DNA from: Lachnospiraceae bacterium
GTDB lineage: Bacteria > Bacillota > Clostridia > Lachnospirales > Lachnospiraceae
Length of the DNA stretch: 64,000 nucleotides
Assembly (NCBI GenBank): GCA_022764465.1
Contig: JALERL010000015.1
Location: 1 to 64,000 of the forward strand
Direction: 5' to 3'
In this document: positions 50,108 to 59,804 of the stretch, piece after piece
Numbering within the stretch: the stretch's first letter is position 1
Layout of the letters: each line of letters opens with the position of its first letter
The notes under the pieces: generated by a model
The model's input: only the letters and a program-made list of their open reading frames with translations
The model's database searches: none
Told to the model about the DNA's origin: nothing
Program-made: the position numbers and the translations under genes

Positions 50108-50881
50108 TTAATTTCCGCATTCGATGCTGATCTCATTAAAGGTTCCTAAGATATCCTCTACCTTCATCGCCTGCTTCTCGCTGCCTGCCTTATCAATGAT
50201 CGCCTTGCCCTGATGCATCATTAACAGCCGGTCACCGTATTCTACCGCATAGCGGAGATTGTGTGTTACCATGATCGTCGTTACGTGCTTCTGCTTTACG
50301 ATCCTTCCGGTCAGTTCCATAACGATCTCTGCGGTCTTCGGATCAAGTGCTGCCGTATGCTCATCTAAGATCAGAAACTCGATCGGATTCATCGTTGCCA
50401 TTAAAAGTGCAAGTGTCTGTCGCTGTCCACCGGAAAGTGCACCAACCTTCGTGTGCAGCTTATCCTCTAGGCCAAGGTTCATGCCGGAGAGCAGTTCCTT
50501 ATAGTAGCTGATCCTTGCCTTATTCGTTCCTCTGCCAAGTCCATAGCCCTTACCCTTATTATCTGCGATCGCAAGATTCTCTAAGATCGTCATTTCCGGG
50601 CAGGTTCCCTTAGACGGATCCTGGAATACTCTTCCGATCCGGCGGTGACGGATAAAGTCCTTCTGCTTTGTGATATTGGTTCCATTCACAAGGATCTCAC
50701 CCTGATCGATCGGGATCGTTCCACAGATAATATTTAAAAGGGAGGTCTTTCCGGAACCATTACTTCCGACTACAGATACGAACTGTCCATCCTCTACCGT
50801 CAGATTAAACTTGTCAAACAGACAGATTTCATTGATCGTGCCCGGATTATATGATTTTGTAATATTCTTTAACTCAAGCAT
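50108..50881 (-). CDS. ABC transporter ATP-binding protein (predicted Trp-type)
   Basis: SVVGSNGSGKTSLLNIICG, LSGGQRQTLALLMA; operon with 50874-51758. Confidence 0.93.
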   Translation of the reverse strand: MLELKNITKSYNPGTINEICLFDKFNLTVEDGQFVSVVGSNGSGKTSLLNIICGTIPIDQGEILVNGTNITKQKDFIRHRRIGRVFQDPSKGTCPEMTILENLAIADNKGKGYGLGRGTNKARISYYKELLSGMNLGLEDKLHTKVGALSGGQRQTLALLMATMNPIEFLILDEHTAALDPKTAEIVMELTGRIVKQKHVTTIMVTHNLRYAVEYGDRLLMMHQGKAIIDKAGSEKQAMKVEDILGTFNEISIECGN

Positions 50882-51758
50882 TCTTCTTCACCTTCTTCTT
50901 TCTGTCCATTCCAATAACAAGGATTACCAAAAACAGAACTGCTGTGATCAGCTTTAGATCCTGTGACGGCATACCAAGCTTGATCGCGATCGCTACACAT
51001 GCCTTATAGATAATAGAACCGATCACTACACTTGTCGTAATCCGAAGGAAGCTTACCTTTTTCAACAGGCTCATTCCAATGATAACGCTCGCAAGTCCGA
51101 TAACCATCGTTCCGGTTCCCATGGAAATATCAAAATATCGCTGCTGCTGTGCAAAAATACAGCCGCTTAAGGTTACAAGTCCGTTTGCAACAGCAAGACC
51201 GATGATCTTTACGATTCCCTTGTCGACACCCATCGAGGTCACGATCGTCTCGTTATCACCGACTGCACGAAGCAGATAACCGGACTTGGTGCTCATATAC
51301 CAGTCTAATAAGAACTTCATGATCAGTGTGATCACTAAGATAATAATGACATTGGCAAATGGTGCAAGTGCACCTGTGAAAATCTTTGATACAAATCCGT
51401 TTTCAAACAGTGTTGTCATATTATAGAGTGGAAGGTTCGCTCTTCCTGCTATTCTGAGATTCACCGTATATAATGCTGTCATCATAATGATTCCCGAAAG
51501 CAGATCACGGACTTTTAATTTTACATGGATCAGACCGGTGACCGTTCCTGCCAAAGCACCTGCAAAAAAGGATGCGACAAGTGTCAGGATTGGATTCACT
51601 CCGTTTGTGATCATAACTGCTGAGAGGGCAGCTCCAAGTGGGAAGCTGCCGTCCACGGTCAGATCCGGGAAATCCAGTATTGTATATGTGATATAAATTC
51701 CTAATGCCATAATGGCATATATCATACCCTGTTCAAAAACACTAAGTACCAATGTCAT
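50874..51758 (-). CDS. ABC transporter permease (branched-chain-like, TrpY-like)
   Basis: Multi-TM, YAIMALGIYITYTILDFPDLTVDGSFPLGAALSAVM. Confidence 0.9.
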   Translation of the reverse strand: MTLVLSVFEQGMIYAIMALGIYITYTILDFPDLTVDGSFPLGAALSAVMITNGVNPILTLVASFFAGALAGTVTGLIHVKLKVRDLLSGIIMMTALYTVNLRIAGRANLPLYNMTTLFENGFVSKIFTGALAPFANVIIILVITLIMKFLLDWYMSTKSGYLLRAVGDNETIVTSMGVDKGIVKIIGLAVANGLVTLSGCIFAQQQRYFDISMGTGTMVIGLASVIIGMSLLKKVSFLRITTSVVIGSIIYKACVAIAIKLGMPSQDLKLITAVLFLVILVIGMDRKKKVKKNA

Positions 51759-51783
51759 GGTGTTACCCCCATATTTCTTACGT

Positions 51784-52839
51784 TTATTCTACTGTGATCT
51801 CATCAAAGGTCTCTGCTGCGTCCTTGATGTAATCCTCATCTAACTTTAAGCCAACCTTATCTGCTGCTGCCGTATTTACATAAAGCTCCGCCTTAGATGC
51901 AGTGATGTATGGTGTTTCTTCTGCTTTGCTCTCGCCCTTTAAGATCTTAGCTGCCATCTGACCGGTCTCGATTCCAAGTTCATAATAATCGATTCCCATA
52001 GATGCCACACAACCGGATCTTACCTGCTCGATCTCACTTCCGAATACCGGAATACCTGCTCCGTTTGCCTTATCTAAAACAGTCTGTAATGCATTTACAA
52101 CGGTGTTATCTGTTAAGTTACACAGACAGTCTACCTTCGATACGAGGTCTGTAGCTGCAAGCTCAATATCTGCGGATGTATTGATTCCGGATTCTACGAT
52201 CTCAAAGTCATAGTTACCTGCAAGGCTTTTATACTCTTCGATCGTACTGCAGGAGTTCGCTTCACTGGTTGTATATAAGATACCGATCTTTTTTGCATCC
52301 GGCATCATCTCACGGATCATTTTTAACTGCTCTTCTACCGGAAGGACATCGGATGAACCGGTAATATTTCCAACATTAGAACCATCCTCATTTGCAAGTC
52401 CCGCTGCAACCGGATCGGATACTGCGGTATAGATAACCGGAATATCGGTTCCCAGACAGGAATTATATGCACTTGCTGCACACGGTGTTGCGATCGCACA
52501 GATCAGATCCTTTTTCGCTGAAACAAAGCTGTCTGCGATCGTGCTTGCTGTACCGGTATCGGTCTGGGCATTCTGATAATCGATCGTCAGATTGCTTCCT
52601 TCTACAATTCCCTCTCTGGAAAGACCTTCGATAAATCCCTCTCTGCAGTTATCAAGAGAACCATGCTCTGCAAACTGTGAGATACCGATGGAATAGCTTA
52701 CCCCGTCTACCGGAGCTGCAACCGTCTCGGAATCCTTTGCGGAACTGTTCTGGTTCTTATCGGAGGATGATCCACATCCTGACATCATTCCCATTACACA
52801 TGCAACACTAAGTACAACTGCCAACATTTTCTTCTTCAT
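51784..52839 (-). CDS. ABC transporter substrate-binding lipoprotein (TrpX-like)
   Basis: Lipobox MGMMSGCGSSSDK; SIGISQFAEHGSLDNCREGFIEGLSREG. Confidence 0.9.
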   Translation of the reverse strand: MKKKMLAVVLSVACVMGMMSGCGSSSDKNQNSSAKDSETVAAPVDGVSYSIGISQFAEHGSLDNCREGFIEGLSREGIVEGSNLTIDYQNAQTDTGTASTIADSFVSAKKDLICAIATPCAASAYNSCLGTDIPVIYTAVSDPVAAGLANEDGSNVGNITGSSDVLPVEEQLKMIREMMPDAKKIGILYTTSEANSCSTIEEYKSLAGNYDFEIVESGINTSADIELAATDLVSKVDCLCNLTDNTVVNALQTVLDKANGAGIPVFGSEIEQVRSGCVASMGIDYYELGIETGQMAAKILKGESKAEETPYITASKAELYVNTAAADKVGLKLDEDYIKDAAETFDEITVE

Positions 52840-53059
52840 AATTTTTCCTCTTTTCTTATAATAGATTTATTATAAGATCACCGTCTGGACACTTTTGTAC
52901 TGATTGGTTATCTTCACAATCTTTTGTGAAAAACACGGATTGTTCCGTGCCCCGCACTCTCACAATAAAGTGTGCGCCTGCCGCACACTCTCGCGCCCGA
53001 GCGGATGCATCGCATAATCTTCCACTCCGCGAGGTGCGCATCGTTGCAAGCTTGCTTGC

Positions 53060-53093
53060 TTTTGCTGTATAGGATATTTCCTATACAGCAAAA
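53060..53093. repeat. Perfect 15-bp-arm palindromic repeat abutting the T-box terminator
   Basis: TTTTGCTGTATAGGA-tatt-TCCTATACAGCAAAA. Confidence 0.9.
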
Positions 53094-53121
53094 ACCGCCT
53101 CAAGCTATTGCTTGAGACGGT
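53090..53121 (-). terminator. T-box intrinsic terminator
   Basis: Minus strand ACCGTCTCAAGC-aata-GCTTGAGGCGGTTTTT. Confidence 0.9.
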
Positions 53122-53354
53122 AATAAATTCATATTATCGCGGTACCACTCATATTGACAAAAAGTCCACTCTCTCATGTACATACTATACATGCCGAATT
53201 GATAACGGGTACGGTTCCCGGTGACGCCTACTATTGATTCAGGTCACCCTCAAAAGTCCATTCAGCAGATTCTTCCATGCCGCAATCCCACCACATGCAG
53301 CTCTCTGAGATTTCCGAATAAGCTTACTACTCTTCTTCAACGGTTTCACTTATT
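53090..53354 (-). ncRNA. T-box riboswitch leader, specifier UGG (Trp), of the Trp-type ABC transporter operon
   Basis: T-box core GAGTGGTACCGCG (53138-53150), Stem I with AGTA motif and CTGAA-TGG-ACTTTTGAG specifier loop (TGG at 53258-53260), downstream terminator. Confidence 0.92.
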
Positions 53355-53360
53355 ACATAT

Positions 53361-53389
53361 AATTTAATCCCTTTTGTGCATTTTGTCAA
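53361..53389 (-). promoter_or_regulatory. Promoter of the T-box leader
   Basis: Minus strand TTGACA-17-TAAATT. Confidence 0.7.
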
Positions 53390-53403
53390 TAACTTTCTGT
53401 ATT

Positions 53404-53805
53404 TTATTCATCGCCTGTCTGTTCTTCGATCGTCCGCAGCAGTTCCTCGCTCTTCTCCGATAAGATCTTATCAATCTGTTCCTTTGCGACCTCATCCCTT
53501 ACTTCTTCCCTGCCATACTCACCGGAATAAGAATTGGTCGTCGGATTATAATAAGCCTCCCGTTCCTTCTGCCGCTTTACTTCCTCGATCGTATCCTGCA
53601 AGGCAGCTTCTCCTGCTGCATCATCTGCCGCAAGGCGTTCGGCGATCTCGGCTGCTCTTTTTCTTGCCTCTTCTTCCTTTTGGCGGTCTAATTCCGCCTG
53701 TGAGATATAATTTACATTTTGTCTCTTAATGATGCTGTGCGCAACCTTCTCCCTGAAGTTACGCTCATCAATCTGATCCATTCTGATTCCATTATGATTC
53801 ATCAT
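53404..53805 (-). CDS. Small charged hypothetical protein
   Basis: ORF rich in E/K/R/A with codon usage like neighbours; no recognised domain. Confidence 0.5.
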   Translation of the reverse strand: MMNHNGIRMDQIDERNFREKVAHSIIKRQNVNYISQAELDRQKEEEARKRAAEIAERLAADDAAGEAALQDTIEEVKRQKEREAYYNPTTNSYSGEYGREEVRDEVAKEQIDKILSEKSEELLRTIEEQTGDE

Positions 53806-53957
53806 CTATTTCCATTCTTTCGTTTCTTTTGTTTTGTATATATTCTGATGTCAGGTTCTGTTTTCTAAGCTCTCTCTATTATAAAACAAAGATCCTCTGA
53901 ATAAAAGATAAAATTTTTGCACATGATGTAGGTATCAACTTTCCGGAGGTACGCATC

Positions 53958-54743
53958 ATGTCTGTCTACAAAGTAGAAATCTGCGGAGTCAATACAGCAA
54001 CACTCCCGATACTGAAAGAGGAAGAAAAGGAAGCACTGTTCCAAAAGATCAAGCAAGGAGATACCGATGCAAGAGAGACCTACATCAAAGGCAATCTCCG
54101 TCTGGTGCTAAGTGTCATCAAACGCTTTTCAAATCACCACGAAAACATCGACGATCTTTTTCAGATCGGATGCATTGGTCTGATCAAATCCATTGACAAC
54201 TTCGATTCCAATCTCGGCGTGAAATTCTCCACCTATGCAGTTCCCATGATCTTAGGGGAAGTCCGCCGCTACCTGCGTGATAACAACAGCATCCGTGTCA
54301 GCCGTTCCCTGCGTGACACCGCCTATAAAGCGCTCCATGCAAAAGAGATCCTGCAAAAAAATTCCATGCAGGAGCCTACCTTAGATGAAATCGCAGACGC
54401 GACCGGTATCCCAAAAGAAGAGATCGTCTATGCCTTAGATGCGATCCAGAGTCCGGTCAGTCTCTACGATCCGATCTATACGGACGGTGGTGATACCCTC
54501 TATGTGATGGATCAGATCAGCGACAAGAAAAACAAAGAGGAAAACTGGGTAGAAAACCTCTCCTTAAGCGATGCCATGGCACGCCTCAACGAACGTGAAA
54601 ACTATATCATCCGCCTGCGTTTTTTTCAGGGGAAAACCCAGATGGAGGTTGCAGATGAAATCCACATCTCACAGGCACAGGTCTCAAGGCTGGAAAAATC
54701 AGCCCTGAAAACCATGCGTAATTACCTGTCCCTGCGAAAATAA
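53958..54743 (+). CDS. sigG: Sporulation sigma factor SigG
   Basis: KVEICGVNTATLPIL; IDDLFQIGCIGLIKSIDNFDSNLGVKFSTYAVPMILGEVRRYLRDNNSIRVSRSLRD. Confidence 0.95.
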   Translation: MSVYKVEICGVNTATLPILKEEEKEALFQKIKQGDTDARETYIKGNLRLVLSVIKRFSNHHENIDDLFQIGCIGLIKSIDNFDSNLGVKFSTYAVPMILGEVRRYLRDNNSIRVSRSLRDTAYKALHAKEILQKNSMQEPTLDEIADATGIPKEEIVYALDAIQSPVSLYDPIYTDGGDTLYVMDQISDKKNKEENWVENLSLSDAMARLNERENYIIRLRFFQGKTQMEVADEIHISQAQVSRLEKSALKTMRNYLSLRK

Positions 54744-54748
54744 CGGAC

Positions 54749-56350
54749 TTATCTGTCCCACTTATCACATAAGGAATTAATCTGGTCTGCGAACTTCGCG
54801 ATATCCTTATTCGGAATACCCTCATTCTTATGGATCACACTCATCAGGCGCTGTCCCGCAGCCACAAGTCTTGCAAAGACATTGGTGGCTGCCTTGATAT
54901 TCTTCTCCTTCTTCTGAATGACCTCGCGGCTGCCTGCCTTTACCTGCTCACCGCTTAACAGATCATACGTATCACCGCTGTATGGTGCAATGGCATCATA
55001 GCCAAGTTCTTCCTGCAGATGCTTCGCAAATTCATCCGTCACTGCATCTTCCCCATGGACAATAAATACCTTCTTTGGCTTCTCCTCAAAGGCGGCTGCC
55101 CATTCCGTCAGCTTTGCCCGGTCTGCATGCCCGCTGATACCCGGAAGATTCTCGATCTTTGCATGTACCTGGATTGTCTCACCAAACAGCTTCACTTCCT
55201 TGGCACCGCCAAGCAGGGAATGTCCTAAGGTTCCAGGGACCTGATATCCGACAAACAGGATCGTGGATTCGGCTCTCCAGAGATTATGTTTTAAATGATG
55301 CCGGATTCGTCCGGCCTCACACATACCGGATGCGGAGATGATTACAACCGGCTTCTTCTCGAAATTGATCATCTTCGATTCATCGCTCGTGACTGCTGTC
55401 TTAAGTCCCGGGAAACTGATCGGGTTAATGCCCTGTTCCACCAACTGCTTTGCCTCATCACTGAAGCAGTCCTCAACACTCTTATGGAAGATATTCGTTG
55501 CCTCCACGGAAAGCGGACTGTCGATGTATACCTCAAAGCCTTCGAACTCCGGAAGCAGATGCTCTGTCTTGATCCTTCTTAAGAAATATAACATCTCCTG
55601 TGTTCTGCCGACAGAAAATGCAGGGATGACCAGATTACCACCTCTTGTAAATGTATCACGGATGACTCGTGCAAGCTCAGGTGCATAATCAGGCGGGGAG
55701 GTATGCAGTCTGTCTCCATAAGTAGACTCCATGATCACATAGTCAGCTTCCTTTAAAAAGGTCGGATTCTTGATCAGTGGCTTATTGCCATGACCAATAT
55801 CTCCGGAAAAGACTACCTTTACTTCCTTCCCCTCTTCACGGATCCAAAACTCAATACTCGAAGATCCAAGCAGATGACCGGCATCCACAAATCTGACATC
55901 TAAATCCTCACAGATATTATACTTATGATCGTATTCACATGGAACAAAATGCTCTAACACACCCTGTGCATCTTCCATGTCATACAATGGTACCACTTCC
56001 GGCTTACCCGCTCTTTTTGCCTTACGGTTTCTCCACTCAGCTTCAAACATCTGGATATGTGCACTGTCCTTAAGCATGATATCACAAAGTTCACAAGTCG
56101 CTGTTGTTGCAAAAATCTGTCCACGGAATCCTCTGCTGTATAACAATGGCAGAAGACCGGAATGATCAATATGTGCATGTGTAACAAAAACATAGTCAAT
56201 CTCGGCCGCATTCACGGGAATATCCTGATTAACGTACAGATCCGGACCCTGTTCCATACCGCAGTCAACAAGCAGATGCTTATCTCCAAACTTTAAGTAA
56301 TGACAGCTTCCGGTAACCTCATGGGCAGCCCCTAAAAATTCCAATAACAT
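54749..56350 (-). CDS. MBL-fold, beta-CASP RNA metallohydrolase-like protein
   Basis: FVTHAHIDHSGLLPLLYSRGF, SGDIGHGNKPLI, SASGMCEAGRIRHHLKHNLW; start set at MLLEFLGAAHEVTGSCHYL. Confidence 0.92.
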   Translation of the reverse strand: MLLEFLGAAHEVTGSCHYLKFGDKHLLVDCGMEQGPDLYVNQDIPVNAAEIDYVFVTHAHIDHSGLLPLLYSRGFRGQIFATTATCELCDIMLKDSAHIQMFEAEWRNRKAKRAGKPEVVPLYDMEDAQGVLEHFVPCEYDHKYNICEDLDVRFVDAGHLLGSSSIEFWIREEGKEVKVVFSGDIGHGNKPLIKNPTFLKEADYVIMESTYGDRLHTSPPDYAPELARVIRDTFTRGGNLVIPAFSVGRTQEMLYFLRRIKTEHLLPEFEGFEVYIDSPLSVEATNIFHKSVEDCFSDEAKQLVEQGINPISFPGLKTAVTSDESKMINFEKKPVVIISASGMCEAGRIRHHLKHNLWRAESTILFVGYQVPGTLGHSLLGGAKEVKLFGETIQVHAKIENLPGISGHADRAKLTEWAAAFEEKPKKVFIVHGEDAVTDEFAKHLQEELGYDAIAPYSGDTYDLLSGEQVKAGSREVIQKKEKNIKAATNVFARLVAAGQRLMSVIHKNEGIPNKDIAKFADQINSLCDKWDR

Positions 56351-56454
56351 ATGAATCACCCTTTCTACGTACACCCTTTTTCTAATAATAAGTATAACAC
56401 AGGATTCATTTTTTGTCACTTTTTACTTTAAATTCTTTGATTTTAATTTTGTTT

Positions 56455-57195
56455 TTATTCAAATCTTACAATTTCTCTTTTCAATCGTTTCATAATTTTC
56501 TTTTCCAGTCTTGAAATATAGGACTGGGAAATACCCAGCAGATCTGCGACTTCCTTCTGAGTCAGTTCATTCCCATCCGGCGTATTCAGCCCGAATCTGA
56601 GTTCCACAATTGTACGCTCCCTGCCGGACAAATGTGCGATCGCTTTGTTTAACAGCTTGCGCTCTACCTCATTTTCGATATCCTTATAAATAACATCTTC
56701 ATCCGTCCCGAGAATATCGGACAAAAGCAGTTCATTGCCATCCCAGTCCACATTCAGCGGTTCGTCGATTGATACCTCCAGACGCGTCTTGCTGTTTCTG
56801 CGCAGATACATTAAGATCTCATTCTCAATACAGCGTGATGCATACGTGGCAAGCTTGATCTTCTTATCCGGATTAAAAGTATTGATCGCCTTGATCAGCC
56901 CGATCGTTCCAATAGAAATCAGATCTTCTACTCCGACACCGGTATTATCAAATTTTTTGGCTATGTATACCACAAGACGCAGATTGTGCTCAATCAGCTT
57001 TTTTCTTCCTTCCTCCTTCTCTTCTGCAAGAAGCTGCGCAATACAATCACTCTCTTCCTTGGCTGTCAGTGGTGCCGGGAGCACATCTGCCCCTCCGATA
57101 TAGTGAACCTCCCGTCTTCCCCGTTTCAACAGTTCCATAAACGACGGCATCATCTTAAACTGAAAATGCTGTGGTACATTAACTTTCATATACAT
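56455..57195 (-). CDS. sigE: Sporulation sigma factor SigE precursor
   Basis: [20 protein letters not shown] (pro-region junction), [55 protein letters not shown]. Confidence 0.95.
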   Translation of the reverse strand: MYMKVNVPQHFQFKMMPSFMELLKRGRREVHYIGGADVLPAPLTAKEESDCIAQLLAEEKEEGRKKLIEHNLRLVVYIAKKFDNTGVGVEDLISIGTIGLIKAINTFNPDKKIKLATYASRCIENEILMYLRRNSKTRLEVSIDEPLNVDWDGNELLLSDILGTDEDVIYKDIENEVERKLLNKAIAHLSGRERTIVELRFGLNTPDGNELTQKEVADLLGISQSYISRLEKKIMKRLKREIVRFE

Positions 57196-57210
57196 ACAAA
57201 TCCTACCTCT

Positions 57211-57993
57211 CTATTCCTGCAATCTATGATTCAGTATCATCTGATAGGAACTCCCGGAAAAAAGTGCATCTGCTGCAACTCCGATCACCGGATGTTCTAT
57301 CCGAATCTGCTTTTGTCGTTTGTCAATCACAAGCTTATCGAGTGTATAGATCTCAAGCAGCCCGTCTGTCTGCCCAAGGCTCGTATATGGGATCAGACGT
57401 GCATGCTTTTTTTCCTCCTGTAAGTACGGACGCACAGTCCGCTCTGCGATAATATGTACCGGCTTATGGCTGTACGGATCTTCTAACAGATTCCCGGTAT
57501 CATGATAGGCCGAAAGTGTCAGTTCCCTGTCCCCGATCCAGAGATGCACCAAAATGATCTGCATCCCCACTTCCATCTGCCACTTCAGATAACAGGCTGC
57601 CAGAAGTCCGATTCCAGCCACAAGAAAGATCGCCCCCATCCGGTTCTTCCCTGCAAACAGGCTCATATGTACCCATTCCATCACACCGCCAAGCAGAAAA
57701 TATACCAGATAGACCACAAGGACATCCCGGACAAATGTACCGATCCGCTTTTCCCGGAAAGTCAAAAAGACCAGAAGCGGATGGACAATCACATATAAAA
57801 TACCCAGATACCAGAGATAATGATGCATCCATAAAAACAGGATAGCAGAGCAGATGGTCGATAACGCTGCCATCCCACAAAGCCTTCTGATTTTCACTTC
57901 CTTTTTCAGCAGTACATCCGCAAGAAACAGTGCTTCAAAGTCCAGGCAGAAGCTGGTAAATAAAAATACATCTATGTATAACTCATAACGCAC
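57211..57993 (-). CDS. spoIIGA: Sigma-E processing peptidase SpoIIGA
   Basis: N-terminal TM domain VRYELYIDVFLFTSFCLDFEALFLADVLL; aspartic protease motif AYHDTGNLLEDPYSHKPVHI; GTG start with GGGAGGT RBS (ORF track extends to 58074). Confidence 0.88.
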   Translation of the reverse strand: MRYELYIDVFLFTSFCLDFEALFLADVLLKKEVKIRRLCGMAALSTICSAILFLWMHHYLWYLGILYVIVHPLLVFLTFREKRIGTFVRDVLVVYLVYFLLGGVMEWVHMSLFAGKNRMGAIFLVAGIGLLAACYLKWQMEVGMQIILVHLWIGDRELTLSAYHDTGNLLEDPYSHKPVHIIAERTVRPYLQEEKKHARLIPYTSLGQTDGLLEIYTLDKLVIDKRQKQIRIEHPVIGVAADALFSGSSYQMILNHRLQE

Positions 57994-58090
57994 GTTCCAC
58001 CTCCCGTCCATTATTATAGCGGATATGCGCTTTCTTTTTTGTCGAAACACATACGGCATTTTTCTGTAACTCATCTACAAAAAACGCCAT

Positions 58091-58389
58091 GAGGCTTGCT
58101 TTTGCAGTATAGGGTTCAGGTATCAAAAGATGCTTTCCAATTATATAAATAACAAAATGCACAAAATATGTTCCGCAAACATTTGCAACGCTCATCATGA
58201 ACTAACTGCTAACTACAACCATACAAGTTCAGAGGAGGCTTCACTTGTGGTTTTCGTAAGCAGTGGATTTCATTCGAGCTAAAAACGCAAATAAAAGTTT
58301 GCTTTACATATTTTGTGCATTTTGTCCTTTTGATTTTTACAAAACAGCTTTTGACACCTGAACCCTGTATAACAAAAAAGCACCGCCTC
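58091..58389. repeat. Roughly 300-bp near-palindromic (inverted-repeat) element between ftsZ and spoIIGA
   Basis: Left arm 58091-58171 and reverse complement of right arm 58306-58389 share GGGTTCAGGT(A/G)TCAAAAG and ACAAAATGCACAAAATATGT; central part also folds on itself. Confidence 0.85.
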
Positions 58390-58466
58390 TGTACCCTTGT
58401 ACAAAAGCGATGCTCTATTAACGGATTACTTCCACGGAATTATTTTCGCGAAATTATTTTGGCGGA

Positions 58467-59687
58467 TTACTTCCGTGTACTCTTTAAGAACTCAGGAATC
58501 TTAATGTCCTTCTCCGGTACACTGCTCTCTGGTCTCTTTGGCTTCTGGATGCCGCTGAAGGATGGCATAACCGGTGTCTGTGTCTGCTGTGGCATAACCG
58601 GACGTGACTGTGTCATTCCGGAAGATACCGGAGCGGTACGGTTTACCATACCATTGCCTACACCTGCATTTGTTCTCGGTGTAACCGGCTGCTGATATCT
58701 GAGACCCGGCATGATCTTACTTTGCTGCTGTACCGGTGCATTCTCAAGACCGGTTGCAATAACCGTGATCGTTGCTTCATCGGTCTTTGTCTCATCATAC
58801 TTCGCACCGAAGATGATGTTCGCATTCTCACCGGCAAGATCCTGTACATAACTTGCTGCATCATTTGCATCCATCAAGGAAATATCACCGGAAATATTGA
58901 TGATAACATGGGATGCTCCTGTGATCGTTGTCTCAAGAAGCGGGCTGGCTACTGCAAGCTTCACTGCCTCAATTGCCTTATCATCACCCTGCGCCATACC
59001 AATACCGATATGTGCAAGACCCTTATCCTTCATAACGGTCTGTACATCTGCAAAGTCTAAGTTGATCAGTGCAGGTAAATTGATCAGGTCAGTAATTCCC
59101 TGAACTGCCTGCTGCAGGACCTCATCTGCCTTCTTCAATGCATCCGGGAAGGTAGTTCTTCTGTCAACGATCTCTAATAACTTATCATTCGGAATTACGA
59201 TCAGTGTATCAACGCTCTCTTTTAAACGTTCTACACCGGATAAGGCGTTTACCATACGTGCCTTTGCCTCAAACTTAAATGGCTTCGTAACAACACCAAC
59301 GGTTAAAATACCCTGCTCTTTGGCAATCTTAGCGACAACCGGAGCTGCACCGGTACCGGTTCCGCCACCCATACCACAGGTAACGAATACCATGTCAGCA
59401 CCCTTAATTGCAGCGGCAAGCTCCTCTGCGCTCTCCTCTGCAGCCTTCTCACCAACCTCAGGCTGTGCTCCTGCGCCCAGTCCCTTTGTCAGCTTCTCGC
59501 CAATCTGGATCAGTGTCGGTGCCTTACATAACTGTAATGCCTGCTTGTCTGTATTCACTCCGACAAACTCTACGCCACCGATATTTTCATCAATCATTCT
59601 ATTTACAGCATTATTTCCTGCGCCTCCAACACCAATTACAATTATTTTAGCACTGGAATCTGCTTCTGTTGTTTTAATTTCAAGCAA
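58467..59687 (-). CDS. ftsZ: Cell division protein FtsZ
   Basis: [27 protein letters not shown]-terminal [12 protein letters not shown]. Confidence 0.98.
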   Translation of the reverse strand: MLEIKTTEADSSAKIIVIGVGGAGNNAVNRMIDENIGGVEFVGVNTDKQALQLCKAPTLIQIGEKLTKGLGAGAQPEVGEKAAEESAEELAAAIKGADMVFVTCGMGGGTGTGAAPVVAKIAKEQGILTVGVVTKPFKFEAKARMVNALSGVERLKESVDTLIVIPNDKLLEIVDRRTTFPDALKKADEVLQQAVQGITDLINLPALINLDFADVQTVMKDKGLAHIGIGMAQGDDKAIEAVKLAVASPLLETTITGASHVIINISGDISLMDANDAASYVQDLAGENANIIFGAKYDETKTDEATITVIATGLENAPVQQQSKIMPGLRYQQPVTPRTNAGVGNGMVNRTAPVSSGMTQSRPVMPQQTQTPVMPSFSGIQKPKRPESSVPEKDIKIPEFLKSTRK

Positions 59688-59804
59688 GGTAGTTCCTCCT
59701 TCTCTCCCACATAAATATATGTAAATTATATTCTAAACCTAATCATATACTCTATAATATATTTTTTTATGTAAATAATCAACCTTTAATTTAAAAATTT
59801 TACA

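Noticed and set aside
52856-53041. 61-aa ORF in the T-box spacer
   Set aside because: Lies in the hairpin-rich leader; Arg/Ala-biased translation of palindromes, not a credible CDS
57983-58198. 71-aa minus ORF upstream of spoIIGA
   Set aside because: Mostly translation of the near-palindromic element; different frame from spoIIGA
58315-58695. 126-aa plus ORF across the palindrome and ftsZ 3' end
   Set aside because: Part repeat element, part antisense to ftsZ
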